Source: Silanimonas sp. (lineage in GTDB: Bacteria > Pseudomonadota > Gammaproteobacteria > Xanthomonadales > Xanthomonadaceae). Taken from it: 64,000 nucleotides of DNA. Below the pieces are notes generated by a model. It searched no databases and was not told the DNA's origin. It worked only from the letters and a program-made list of their open reading frames with translations. A program made the translations under genes and the position numbers. Positions 35,227-44,234 of this stretch are shown piece by piece; within the stretch, counting starts at the first letter, position 1; each line of letters begins with the position of its first letter. The stretch spans positions 1 through 64,000 of the forward strand of contig JAGXTI010000034.1 in NCBI GenBank assembly GCA_018334015.1, read 5' to 3'.

Positions 35227-35917
35227 ATCCATGCCGCCTGTCCTCGAAGCCCGCAAGCTGGCCAAGACCTACCGCGAAGGCGCGCTGGAGACGCCGGTGT
35301 TCGCCGATCTCGACCTCGCCATCGCACCCGGTGAGGCGGTGGCCATCATCGGCGCTTCCGGTGTCGGCAAGAGCACCCTGCTGCACCTGCTGGGCGGTCT
35401 CGATACCCCGAGCGCTGGCGAAGTGCGGGTGGCCGGCCAGGCCATGGCCGTGCTTTCCGATGCCGAGCGCGGCCGTCTTCGCAACCGCGCACTCGGTTTC
35501 GTCTACCAGTTCCACCACCTGCTGCCGGAATTCACCGCGCTCGAGAACGTCATGCTGCCCCTGCTGGTGCGCGGCGAACCGCCGGCGGCCGCCCTGCCGC
35601 CGGCGCGGGCCCTGCTGGAGCAGGTGGGGCTTGGCCATCGGCTGGGCCACAAGCCCGGCGAACTGTCCGGTGGCGAGCGCCAACGTTGCGCGGTGGCCCG
35701 TGCCCTGGTCACGCGGCCGGCCTGCGTGCTCGGCGACGAGCCGACCGGCAACCTCGATGAAACCTCGGCGGCCACGGTCTTCGCCCTGATGCTCGAGCTC
35801 AACCGTGCCCAGGGCACGGCTCTGGTCATGGTCACCCACGATCGCCGGCTGGCCCGCCGCCTCGACCGCGTGCTGGAATTGCGCGGCGGCCGCTTGCACC
35901 CCTGGGTGCCGGACTAG
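35219..35917 (+). CDS. lolD: Lipoprotein-releasing system ATPase
   Basis: A 232-aa ATPase with Walker [10 protein letters not shown], the Q-loop [15 protein letters not shown] typical of LolD, signature LSGGERQR, and Walker [14 protein letters not shown]. It energises release of outer-membrane lipoproteins with the permease whose stop it overlaps. ATG 35231 is a second possible start. It resembles but is distinct from the YbbA-type ATPase at 9365. Confidence 0.96.
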   Translation: MSESMPPVLEARKLAKTYREGALETPVFADLDLAIAPGEAVAIIGASGVGKSTLLHLLGGLDTPSAGEVRVAGQAMAVLSDAERGRLRNRALGFVYQFHHLLPEFTALENVMLPLLVRGEPPAAALPPARALLEQVGLGHRLGHKPGELSGGERQRCAVARALVTRPACVLGDEPTGNLDETSAATVFALMLELNRAQGTALVMVTHDRRLARRLDRVLELRGGRLHPWVPD

Positions 35918-35923
35918 ACCGGC

Positions 35924-38197
35924 ATGGACACCGGGCAAGGACGCCCGATCCACCTGCCGGCCCTGGTCGGCGCGGCGCTTGTTGGCGCCAGCGCCTGCGC
36001 GCTGGCACCGACCCTGCCGCCGCTTGGGCTGCTTGCGTTGGGCCTCGTGCTGGCCGTACTGGGCAGCTGCTTCGGCGCGCTTTGGCTGCGACCGGCCGCC
36101 TTGCTGCTGCTGGCCCTGCTGTTCGGTGCGACCTTGCTGCGGCTGGAGGCCGGCGCGGTGCTCGACGCCCGACTGCACACCGCCTTCGACGGGGCCACGG
36201 CCCGCTTCGAGGGCCATGTGCTCGGCCTGCCCCGCTACGACGCCGGCGGTCTGGTGGCGAGGTTCCGGGTCGAACGGGTGCTGGTCGGGCCGGAGGGATT
36301 GGCGGAAAAGCTTGAAGGGCAGGCGATCGAACTGCGCTGGTTCCGCGACGGTGCTGCCTTGTCCGCCGGCAGCCGCTGGCAACTCACGGCCGGACTGCGG
36401 CCACCCCCGCCTTCGCCCGGCCCCGGCCAGGCCGACACCGCTCGCCGTGCCGCCGTCGAGGGCTGGGTCGCTCTGGCCCAGGTGCGCGGTGCCGAGCCGG
36501 TGCTGGCCCTGGGCCCAGCCAGCGGCCCGATGGCGGTCCTGGATCGCTGGCGCGAAGTTCGGGCCGTGGCGATCGAAGCCGCCCTGGGTGCGAGCGATGG
36601 CCGTTTTGTCCGTGCCCTGTCGATCGGTGACACCCGAGGCCTTGCTGAAGCCGACTGGTCGCTGCTGCGGCGGTTTGGCCTGACCCACCTGATCGCCATC
36701 AGCGGTTTCCATGTCGCTCTGGTCGCCCTGCTGGGCGTCGCGGCGGTGCGTCTGGTCTGGTGGTGCTGGCCGCGTTTGGCCTTGCGTTGGCCGCGCCCCT
36801 TGGCGGCGGCCTGGGCCGGCCTCGCGGTGGCCCTGGTGTACGCCGGCGTGGCCGGGTTCAGCCTGCCCACCGTGCGCACGGTGCTGATGATCGCGGTCGT
36901 CGCACTGGCCCGCACGGCGCTGCGCAGCCTGCCGCCCTTGCAGCCGCTGGCGCTGGCGGTGGCGCTCGTGCTGCTGGTCGATCCACTGGCGGTGCTGACG
37001 CCCGGGTTCTGGTTGTCCTGCGGCGGCGTGCTGTTGTTGATCTGGGGCTGTGGCCACGCGCCCCTGCCGCTGGCTCGGGGTTTTTTGCGCGCGCAGTGGG
37101 TGGCCAGCCTCGGTCTGTTGCCGATCCTGGCGGTAGCCTTTCTCGCGGTGCCGGTGCTGGGGCCACTGGCCAATCTGCTGGCGATTCCCTGGATCAGCCT
37201 GCTGGTGGTGCCACTGGCCGTGCTGGGCCTGCTGCTGGAGCCCTTCGCGCCGGCTCTGGCGGTGCTGGTCTGGGCGGCCGCTGCCGCCGCGATGGGCCTG
37301 CTCGAACAGGGTCTCTGGGCCCTGCCCGAAACGCTGGCCCCCTTGTGGCGGACCGGCCGCCCCGGCCTGCCGGCCCTTGCCTTGGCGGTGATCGGCCTGG
37401 TCTGGCTGCTGCTGCCGCGCGGCGTACCGGCCCGTCCGGCCGGCCTCTTGCTGCTCCTGCCGCTGCTCTGGCCACCGACGCCACGACCCGCGGCCGGTGA
37501 GCTCGAACTGCTGGTGTTCGACCTGCCGCAGGGCGATGCCGTGGCGCTGCGCACCGCCCGGCACACGCTCTTGATCGATACCGGGCCACCGGGCCGTGCT
37601 CTGGTCGAAGCCCTGCATGCCGGCGGCCTGCGCCGGCTCGACCGGATCGTGCTGACCCGGGGCAATGCCGGCCGTGCCGGCGGTCTTGCGGCCGTGCAGG
37701 CGGCCTGGCCGCAAGCACAGCTCTGGTCGCCGCCCGGCGCCAACACCACACCGCTGACTCTGACGGGTGCATCCTGGGTCGGGGACGATCTGCGCATCGA
37801 GGTGCTGCACCCGCATGCCGATTTCCCCACCGGCGATGCCGAAGCGACGGCGGTGCTGCGGGTCAGCGGTGCTTTTGGCGAGGTGCTGCTGGCGGGCGAT
37901 GGCGGGCCGTGGATCGCGGCGCGGATCGCCGCCACCGGCATCGATCCAGGCCTGCTGCTGGCCGGACCGGCGGTGCTGCAGCATTGGCAGGCGCGCTTCC
38001 CCGATGCACTGGCCGTGGCCACCCGCCGGCCCGGACCGGCCTTGAGCCGGCGTTGGCCGGCGCCACTCGCCCATCCGGGTCAGGCCGGGCGTTTACGCCT
38101 CGTCGTGCCGGTGTTCGCCCCCCCGCGCATCGAGGCCTGGCGGGCGCGTCCGCGCCGCTGGTGGGACGGTGAGCCGGCGCGAGCGGCTATGCTGTAA
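35924..38197 (+). CDS. comEC: DNA internalisation protein ComEC/Rec2
   Basis: ComEC is the inner-membrane channel for DNA uptake in natural transformation. The 757-aa product has N-terminal helices and a DUF4131-like segment (1-180), the competence core with the hallmark GLTHLIAISGFHVALVALLG (about residues 250-270), seven or more further helices, and a C-terminal metallo-beta-lactamase-like domain (about 525-757). In that domain the usual VGQGD is LPQGDA and the metal motif HxDxDHxGG is RGNAGRAGG, so metal binding is probably lost. It starts 6 bases after lolD and precedes exbB, the order seen in xanthomonads. Confidence 0.93.
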   Translation: MDTGQGRPIHLPALVGAALVGASACALAPTLPPLGLLALGLVLAVLGSCFGALWLRPAALLLLALLFGATLLRLEAGAVLDARLHTAFDGATARFEGHVLGLPRYDAGGLVARFRVERVLVGPEGLAEKLEGQAIELRWFRDGAALSAGSRWQLTAGLRPPPPSPGPGQADTARRAAVEGWVALAQVRGAEPVLALGPASGPMAVLDRWREVRAVAIEAALGASDGRFVRALSIGDTRGLAEADWSLLRRFGLTHLIAISGFHVALVALLGVAAVRLVWWCWPRLALRWPRPLAAAWAGLAVALVYAGVAGFSLPTVRTVLMIAVVALARTALRSLPPLQPLALAVALVLLVDPLAVLTPGFWLSCGGVLLLIWGCGHAPLPLARGFLRAQWVASLGLLPILAVAFLAVPVLGPLANLLAIPWISLLVVPLAVLGLLLEPFAPALAVLVWAAAAAAMGLLEQGLWALPETLAPLWRTGRPGLPALALAVIGLVWLLLPRGVPARPAGLLLLLPLLWPPTPRPAAGELELLVFDLPQGDAVALRTARHTLLIDTGPPGRALVEALHAGGLRRLDRIVLTRGNAGRAGGLAAVQAAWPQAQLWSPPGANTTPLTLTGASWVGDDLRIEVLHPHADFPTGDAEATAVLRVSGAFGEVLLAGDGGPWIAARIAATGIDPGLLLAGPAVLQHWQARFPDALAVATRRPGPALSRRWPAPLAHPGQAGRLRLVVPVFAPPRIEAWRARPRRWWDGEPARAAML

Positions 38198-38218
38198 GGC
38201 CCCCAACGAGATGTGTCC

Positions 38219-38857
38219 ATGCTCGAACTGGTGATTGCCGGCGGCTGGGTGATGGTGCCGATCCTGCTGCTGGCGGTGGCGGCGCTGGGCATCTGCCTGG
38301 AGCGTCTGTGGACCCTGCGTCGCAGCGAAGTGCTGCCGGCCGGCCTCGGCGAGGAGGTCCGGCAGTGGGCGAGGGGTCGCCAGCTCGATCCCCGCCATGT
38401 CGAGGTGCTGCGCGCCAACTCCCCGCTGGGCAGCCTGCTGGCGGCCGCGCTGGATGTCCGCCACCGTGGCCGCGAGCAGGTCAAGGAGCGGGTCGAGGAC
38501 ATCGGCCGGCATGTCGTCCACGGCCTCGAACGCCTGCTACCGACCCTCGGCACGATCGCCGCGGTGGCCCCCTTGCTTGGTCTGCTCGGCACCGTGATCG
38601 GAATGATCGAGATGTTCTTCGGCATCCTCGAGGCCGGGGTCGGCGATGCCAACCGCTTGGCCGGTGGCATTGGCCAGGCCCTGATCTCCACCGCCGCCGG
38701 CCTGCTGGTGGCGATTCCGGCACTGGTGATGCACCGCTATTTCCGCGCCCGTGTCGCCCAGTACGTGGTCGACATGGAGCGCGAAGCGATCGCTCTGGTC
38801 GATGCCATCGACGAGCAGGCGAGCAGCGCCCGCAAAACCAAGGGCCCGGCAGCATGA
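38219..38857 (+). CDS. exbB: MotA/TolQ/ExbB proton channel family protein
   Basis: A 212-aa inner-membrane protein with three helices and the family motif GLLGTVIGMIEMFF. Together with ExbD it forms the proton-driven motor for TonB or related systems. It overlaps exbD by 4 bases (ATGA). A GTG two codons upstream (38213) is an alternative start. No tonB is adjacent, and in xanthomonads this exbBD copy travels with lipid A genes. Confidence 0.92.
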   Translation: MLELVIAGGWVMVPILLLAVAALGICLERLWTLRRSEVLPAGLGEEVRQWARGRQLDPRHVEVLRANSPLGSLLAAALDVRHRGREQVKERVEDIGRHVVHGLERLLPTLGTIAAVAPLLGLLGTVIGMIEMFFGILEAGVGDANRLAGGIGQALISTAAGLLVAIPALVMHRYFRARVAQYVVDMEREAIALVDAIDEQASSARKTKGPAA

Positions 38858-39273
38858 GGTTCGCCCGCGGCGGCGAGGACGAGCCGGAGATCAGCCTGGT
38901 CTCGCTGATCGACGTGATCTTCTGCATCATCGTGTTTCTGGCCGTGACCACCACCTTCGATGTGCGCACCTCGCTGCGCTTGCAACTGCCCAGCGCGGAA
39001 GGCGGGGCGGTCGAGGTCGATGACCCGACGCTCACCCTGGTGATCGATGCCGAGGGTCGGATCTTCCTCGGCACCCGCGAACTGCCGCGCAACGACCGTG
39101 CCGCCATCGTCGCCGTGCTGGGCCGCGAGCCCGGCGATCCGGCCAGCCGCCGCGTGATCCTGCGTGCCGACGGCCGCGCCCCGCACCAGGCCGTGGTCAC
39201 CGCCCTTGATGCACTGGGTCAGGCCGGCTTCGTACGCATCTCCATCGCCACCCTGCCGGAGCCGGCGCCGTGA
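38854..39273 (+). CDS. exbD: Biopolymer transport protein ExbD/TolR
   Basis: The 139-aa product has one N-terminal helix (LVSLIDVIFCIIVFLAVTTTF) with the conserved Asp20 in SLIDVIF, the proton-relay residue, and a periplasmic domain ending in DALGQAGFVRISIAT. It lies between exbB and msbA with overlapping ends at both sides. Confidence 0.93.
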   Translation: MRFARGGEDEPEISLVSLIDVIFCIIVFLAVTTTFDVRTSLRLQLPSAEGGAVEVDDPTLTLVIDAEGRIFLGTRELPRNDRAAIVAVLGREPGDPASRRVILRADGRAPHQAVVTALDALGQAGFVRISIATLPEPAP

Positions 39274-41048
39274 GCGGACCCGAAGCCGTCGAGGTGCCGG
39301 CGAACGTGCGCAGCTGGCCGGTCTACCGGCGCCTGCTCGGCTGGACGATGAATTACCGGCCGCTGCTGGCGGTGGCGGCGGTCGGCATGGTGGTGGAGGC
39401 GGCGTCGGCGGCGGCCTTCGCCTGGATGATGCAACCGATGATCGACGAGACCCTGGTCGCCGCTGGTTCGGAGATCGACTGGACCATGCCGCTCGCCATC
39501 GTCGGCCTGTTCGTGCTGCGCGGCATGGCCACCTTCGTGACCGACTACGGCATGGCCCGCGCCGGCCGCAGCGTGGTGCGCGATCTGCGGGTGGCGCTGA
39601 TGGGCAAGATGCTGGCCCTGCCGTCCCACCGTTTCGATCGCGAACCGGTGGCGGCGCTGGTCTCGCGGCTCAACTACGACACCGAGCAGGTGGCCCAGGC
39701 CAGCAGTGATGCGCTGAAGATCCTGCTCACCGATTCGCTCACGGTGATCGGTCTGGTGGCGGTGATGTTCTGGTACAGCCCGATGGTGACCGCCGCCATC
39801 GTCCTGATCGTGCCTTTCATCGCGCTGATCGCCGCCTACGTCTCGACCCGCTACCGGCGTCTCAATGGCCGCATCCAGGAGGGGGTCGCCGACCTCGCCA
39901 GCGGTGCCGAGGAACTGCTTTCCGGCCAGCAGGACATCAAGATCTACGGCCGCCAGTCCGGCGCGGTGGCGCGTTACCGGCGGATGGCCGACCAGAACCT
40001 GCGGCTGCACCTGAAAGTCGAGGTGACCCGCGCGGCGGCGTCCTCGACCATCCAACTGCTGGGCGCGGTGGCCCTGGCCGTGCTGCTGGTGGTCGCCGGG
40101 CTGGAGGCGGCCCAGGGCCGGCTCAGCGCCGGTGATTTCGTCGCCATCATGACGGCGATGATGGCGATCATCCCCTCGCTCAAGCGGCTGGCCAACGTGC
40201 AGGCCCTGGTGCAGCGCGGTGTGGCGGCGGCTTTGCGCTTGTTCGAACTGCTCGACGAACCGGCCGAGGCCGACGGCGGCGGCCATGCGGTCGAGCGCGC
40301 CCGGGGCCTGATCGAATTCCGCGAGGTCGGTCTGCGCTACGACGGCAGCACGAGCGATGCGCTCGATGCGGTGAGCTTCGTCGCCCGACCCGGCACGGTC
40401 ACCGCCATCGTCGGCCGTTCCGGCAGCGGCAAGACCACTCTGGCCCGGCTGCTGCCACGTTTCTATGAGCCGGGCCGCGGCGTGGTGCTGCTCGATGGCG
40501 TGCCGCTTGCCGACTGGTCGCTGGCCGCACTGCGCCGGCAGATCGCCATCGTCGGCCAGAAGGTGATGCTGTTCGACGACAGTGTGGCCGCCAACATCGC
40601 CTACGGTACGCTGGGCCCGGTCGAAGCGGTCGATCCGCAGGCCCTGCGAGCTGCTGCCGATGCGGCCAATGCCAGCGAGTTCATCGAGCGTCTGCCGGAG
40701 GGTTTCGACACCCGCATCGGCGAGAACGGCAACCGCCTCTCCGGTGGCCAGCGGCAACGCCTCGCGATCGCCCGCGCCGTGCTCAAGGACGCCCCGGTGC
40801 TGGTGCTCGACGAGGCCACGGCGGCGCTCGACAACGAATCCGAGCGGCTGGTGCAGTCGGCGCTGGAGCGTTTGTTCCCCAACCGCACCACGCTGGTGAT
40901 CGCCCACCGGCTCTCCACCATCGAACGCGCCGACCAGGTGCTGGTGATGGACGAGGGCCGCATCGTCGAGGCCGGCAGCCACGCCGAGCTGCTGGCCCGC
41001 GATGGCGTCTACGCCCAGTTGCACCGCGCCCAGTTCCGCGAGGACTAG
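39270..41048 (+). CDS. msbA: Lipid A export ATP-binding/permease protein MsbA
   Basis: The 592-aa half-transporter flips lipid A-core across the inner membrane. Six helices occupy about 1-320, including FAWMMQPMIDETL typical of MsbA, followed by an ATPase domain with Walker A GRSGSGKTT, signature LSGGQRQRLAIARA and Walker B VLVLDEATAALD. The start is a GTG overlapping the exbD stop. lpxK follows 4 bases after its stop, as in most Gammaproteobacteria. Confidence 0.96.
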   Translation: MSGPEAVEVPANVRSWPVYRRLLGWTMNYRPLLAVAAVGMVVEAASAAAFAWMMQPMIDETLVAAGSEIDWTMPLAIVGLFVLRGMATFVTDYGMARAGRSVVRDLRVALMGKMLALPSHRFDREPVAALVSRLNYDTEQVAQASSDALKILLTDSLTVIGLVAVMFWYSPMVTAAIVLIVPFIALIAAYVSTRYRRLNGRIQEGVADLASGAEELLSGQQDIKIYGRQSGAVARYRRMADQNLRLHLKVEVTRAAASSTIQLLGAVALAVLLVVAGLEAAQGRLSAGDFVAIMTAMMAIIPSLKRLANVQALVQRGVAAALRLFELLDEPAEADGGGHAVERARGLIEFREVGLRYDGSTSDALDAVSFVARPGTVTAIVGRSGSGKTTLARLLPRFYEPGRGVVLLDGVPLADWSLAALRRQIAIVGQKVMLFDDSVAANIAYGTLGPVEAVDPQALRAAADAANASEFIERLPEGFDTRIGENGNRLSGGQRQRLAIARAVLKDAPVLVLDEATAALDNESERLVQSALERLFPNRTTLVIAHRLSTIERADQVLVMDEGRIVEAGSHAELLARDGVYAQLHRAQFRED

Positions 41049-41052
41049 CCCG

Positions 41053-42045
41053 ATGCCGCGTCTGCAGGCCTGGCTGTTCGAGCGCTGGTACGGCGACCAT
41101 CCGCCCGGCCTCTTGCTGCGCGGACTGGGCCGCTTCTGGGGTGGGCTGATGCTGCTGCGCCGCTGGCTTTACCGGCAGGGCCTGCTGCCGCGGCCGGCGC
41201 TGCCGATTCCGGTGCTGGTGGTGGGCAACCGCAGTGTGGGTGGTGCCGGCAAGACGCCGGTGGTGATCGCCTTGGCGCAGGCGCTCGCCGCCCGCGGCTG
41301 GCGGGTCGGGGTCGTCAGCCGCGGCTACGGGCGACGCAGCCGCGAAGCGCTGCGCGTCGAGGCCGGCATGGCGGCGGAACGCTGCGGCGACGAGCCCTTG
41401 CTGATCCACCACGAGACCGGCCTGCCGGTGGAGGTGGATGCGGATCGCGTCGCCGCCGTGGCGCGGCTGGCCGCCACCGGCTGCACCCTGGCGATCGCCG
41501 ATGATGGCTTGCAGCACCTGCGTCTGACCCGCCGCATCGAACTCGAAGTCGAGGACGGCCGCGGTCTCGGCAATGGCCGGGTGCTGCCGGCCGGGCCGCT
41601 GCGCGAGCCGCTGCCTGCGGTGCCGGCTTTCGCCCGCATCGTCCATGGCCGCGCCCCGCGTGAGGGCGAGGTGCCGCTGCAGCTCAGGCTCGACGAGGCC
41701 CAGGCCTTGGACGACGGCCGGCGGCAGCCCTTGTCCGATTTCGCCGGGCAGCGCCTGCGGGCCCTGGCCGGCATCGGCGATCCGACGCGCTTCTTCGCCG
41801 CCCTGCGCGACCAGGGCCTCGACATCGAGCCCTGGCCTTTTCCCGACCACCACGCCTTCTGCGCCGCCGATTTCGCCGGCCTGTCCGGACTGCCTCTGCT
41901 GATGACCGGCAAGGACGCGGTCAAATGCCGCCAGTTCGGCTTGGCCAACACCTGGGTGGTGCCCTTGCGGGCCACACTGCCCGATGCCTTCCTCGACCGT
42001 CTCGATGCCGCCCTGCGCGCCCCCCGTGCCGATGCCCCTGCCTGA
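41053..42045 (+). CDS. lpxK: Tetraacyldisaccharide 4'-kinase
   Basis: LpxK phosphorylates the lipid A precursor at the 4' position. The 330-aa product has an N-terminal membrane-associating helix region, Walker A VGNRSVGGAGKTP, the RGYGRRSREA substrate loop and the conserved DDGLQHLRL. It overlaps kdsB by 14 bases. Confidence 0.96.
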   Translation: MPRLQAWLFERWYGDHPPGLLLRGLGRFWGGLMLLRRWLYRQGLLPRPALPIPVLVVGNRSVGGAGKTPVVIALAQALAARGWRVGVVSRGYGRRSREALRVEAGMAAERCGDEPLLIHHETGLPVEVDADRVAAVARLAATGCTLAIADDGLQHLRLTRRIELEVEDGRGLGNGRVLPAGPLREPLPAVPAFARIVHGRAPREGEVPLQLRLDEAQALDDGRRQPLSDFAGQRLRALAGIGDPTRFFAALRDQGLDIEPWPFPDHHAFCAADFAGLSGLPLLMTGKDAVKCRQFGLANTWVVPLRATLPDAFLDRLDAALRAPRADAPA

Positions 42046-42796
42046 TTTCGCCATCGCCATTCCCGCCCGTTTCGGCGCCTCGCGCCTGCCCGGCAAGCCG
42101 CTGCGCCTGCTCGGCGGCGAGCCGCTGGTGCGCCACGTCGTCCGCCGCGCTCTGGCCAGCGGTGCTGCCGAGGTGGTGCTGGCCACCGACGATGCCCGCA
42201 TCGCCGCGGCCGTCGCCGATCTGCCGGTGCGGGTCTGCATGACCCGCAGCGACCACGCCTCCGGCAGCGATCGTCTGGCCGAAGTCGCCGATCAGCGTGG
42301 TTGGCCCGCCGAGCTTCCGGTGCTCAACCTGCAGGGTGACGAACCCTTCGTGCCGGTCGAGGCCCTACTCGCCACGGTCGCCGCGCTGGTCGAGGGTGGG
42401 GTGCCGATGGCCACCCTGGCCACGCCGATCACCGACAGCCGGGATTTGTTCGATCCCAACGTGGTCAAGGTGGTGCTGGACGGGCAGGGCAGGGCCTTGT
42501 ATTTCAGCCGCGCCCCGATCCCCTGGCACCGCGACCGCTACGTTCGCGAACGGCTCGGCTCACCGCAGCCGCCCTGCCTGCGCCACATCGGCCTGTACGC
42601 CTACCGGGCCGGTTTTCTCGCCCGGTTCGCCGCCCTGCCGCCGGGCCGGCTGGAGGCGCTGGAGGCGCTGGAGCAGTTGCGCGTGCTGGAAGCCGGCCAC
42701 GCCATCGCGGTGGCGCTCACACCCCGTGGCTTCCCGCCCGGCATCGACACCGAGGACGATCTCATCCGCGCCGAAGCCGCCTTGCGCGACGCATAA
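42032..42796 (+). CDS. kdsB: 3-deoxy-manno-octulosonate cytidylyltransferase
   Basis: KdsB activates Kdo with CTP for LPS core synthesis. The 254-aa product has the nucleotide motif IPARFGASRLPGKPL, TRSDHASGSDRLAE, and VLNLQGDEPF, with HIGLYAYRAGFL later. ATG 42032 inside the end of lpxK puts the start just before the fold. In several related genomes a Trm112-like gene sits between lpxK and kdsB; here they overlap and it is absent. Confidence 0.96.
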   Translation: MPLPDFAIAIPARFGASRLPGKPLRLLGGEPLVRHVVRRALASGAAEVVLATDDARIAAAVADLPVRVCMTRSDHASGSDRLAEVADQRGWPAELPVLNLQGDEPFVPVEALLATVAALVEGGVPMATLATPITDSRDLFDPNVVKVVLDGQGRALYFSRAPIPWHRDRYVRERLGSPQPPCLRHIGLYAYRAGFLARFAALPPGRLEALEALEQLRVLEAGHAIAVALTPRGFPPGIDTEDDLIRAEAALRDA

Positions 42797-42827
42797 TCGG
42801 CACCTGCCCCGCCTGCCGGACGCCCGC

Positions 42828-44234
42828 ATGAGCCTCAGCATTGCCCCCGAACTGGACGCGTCGCTGGAGTGGCTCGGTGCCCCGCAACGCCTGGCCGCTC
42901 TGCGCGGCCAGCCGGTCGTGCTGCTGTTCTGGAACCGCAGTTCGGCGAACTGCCACAACGCGCTGCAGGCGGTGGCGGCTGTGCAGCAGCGTCATCGCGG
43001 TCAGATCCGAGTGCTCGGCATCCATGTGCCCAAATTCGATGCCGAGCGTGACCCGGCGCTGGCCCGTGACCTGCTGGCTGCCCATGGCCTGAGCCTGCTC
43101 TCCGCGCACGACCGCGACTGGGTCGTTTGGCAGCACTACGAGGTGGGCGTCTGGCCGACGGTGGTGCTGGTCGATCCGGCCGGTGCCATCCATCAGCGTT
43201 TCGTCGGTGATCGCGCCATCGAGGAGCTGGGGCCCGCCGTCGAGGCCCTGCTCGATGCCCACTACGGCCAGCTCCTCAGCTCGAGCGAGCCGCCCCGGAC
43301 TGCCGATTCGCCGGGCCTGCAGATCGGTGGCCTCGTCGCCAGCCCGAGCCGGCTCTACGTGGCCGACAGCGGCCGCCACCGCCTGCTCGAATGCAGCCAC
43401 GACGGCCGCGTGCTGCGGCGCATCGGCTCGGGCCATCGTGACTTTGCCGATGGTCTGGCCGATGCCGCCGGCTTCAACGACCCGCGTGGCCTCGTGCTGT
43501 TGCAGGACCGGCTCTACGTGGCCGATGCCGGCAACCATGCTCTGCGCCGTGTCGATGTGCGTTCTGGCGAGGTCGACACGCTGGTCGGCCAAGGTCGCCC
43601 CGGCGATCCGGTCGCCGGTCACCTGGCGCTCCCCGGTGATTCGCCGCTCGACCGGCCCTGGGCTCTGGCCGCGCAGGACAGCACGCTCTACTTCGGCAAT
43701 GCCGCCGGTCAGCAGTGCTGGGCCTTTGAGCTTGGCCGCTGCGTGCTTCGCCACCTCGCTGGCAGCGGTCTGGTCGGCCACAGAGATGGCCCGGCCCTGC
43801 AGGCCGAGTTCGCCCAGCCGGCGGCCATGCTGGTTCAGGGCGACAGCCTGTGGGTGCTGGATGCCGGCGCCTCTGCGCTGCGTCAGATCGCCTTGGTCGA
43901 TGGCAGTGTGCGGACGGTGATCGGCAAGGGCCTGTTCGAGTTCGGCCACAAGGACGGCGGCGCCCGCCAGGCCCTGTGGCAGAACCCGACCGGGCTCGCG
44001 CTCACGGCCGACGGGCAGGGCCTGTGGATCGCCGACACCGGCAATGGCGTGCTGCGCCGCTACGCCTTCCGCCAGCATTCGGTGTCGACGCCGGCGATCG
44101 GCCCCGGCCTGCGCCGCCCGGGTGCTCTGGCCGCCTGGCAGCAGTGGCTGTGGGTGGCCGATGTCGGCAGCCGCGCCCTGTGGCGGCTCGACACCGGCAG
44201 CGGCGAATTGCAGCACCTGTCATTGGATGACTGA
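42828..44234 (+). CDS. Thioredoxin-like/NHL-repeat protein (NHLRC2-like) lacking CXXC
   Basis: A 468-aa protein with an N-terminal thioredoxin-fold domain (about residues 1-150: VVLLFWNRSSANCHNALQAV, GIHVPKF, VWPTVVLVDPAG with the cis-Pro) and a C-terminal NHL beta-propeller (about 160-468) with repeats such as LYVADSGRHRLLE, LYVADAGNHALRR and LWIADTGNGVLRR. This is the architecture of NHLRC2. The redox motif is Ser39-Ala-Asn-Cys42 rather than CXXC. No signal peptide is seen. The stop overlaps uvrC by 8 bases. Function unknown. Confidence 0.88.
   Translation: MSLSIAPELDASLEWLGAPQRLAALRGQPVVLLFWNRSSANCHNALQAVAAVQQRHRGQIRVLGIHVPKFDAERDPALARDLLAAHGLSLLSAHDRDWVVWQHYEVGVWPTVVLVDPAGAIHQRFVGDRAIEELGPAVEALLDAHYGQLLSSSEPPRTADSPGLQIGGLVASPSRLYVADSGRHRLLECSHDGRVLRRIGSGHRDFADGLADAAGFNDPRGLVLLQDRLYVADAGNHALRRVDVRSGEVDTLVGQGRPGDPVAGHLALPGDSPLDRPWALAAQDSTLYFGNAAGQQCWAFELGRCVLRHLAGSGLVGHRDGPALQAEFAQPAAMLVQGDSLWVLDAGASALRQIALVDGSVRTVIGKGLFEFGHKDGGARQALWQNPTGLALTADGQGLWIADTGNGVLRRYAFRQHSVSTPAIGPGLRRPGALAAWQQWLWVADVGSRALWRLDTGSGELQHLSLDD

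Noticed and set aside
35924-38197. ComEC as a broken gene because of the altered C-terminal domain
   Set aside because: The reading frame is complete and uninterrupted, coding style is uniform, and the membrane core is intact, so a functional variant is more likely than a pseudogene.
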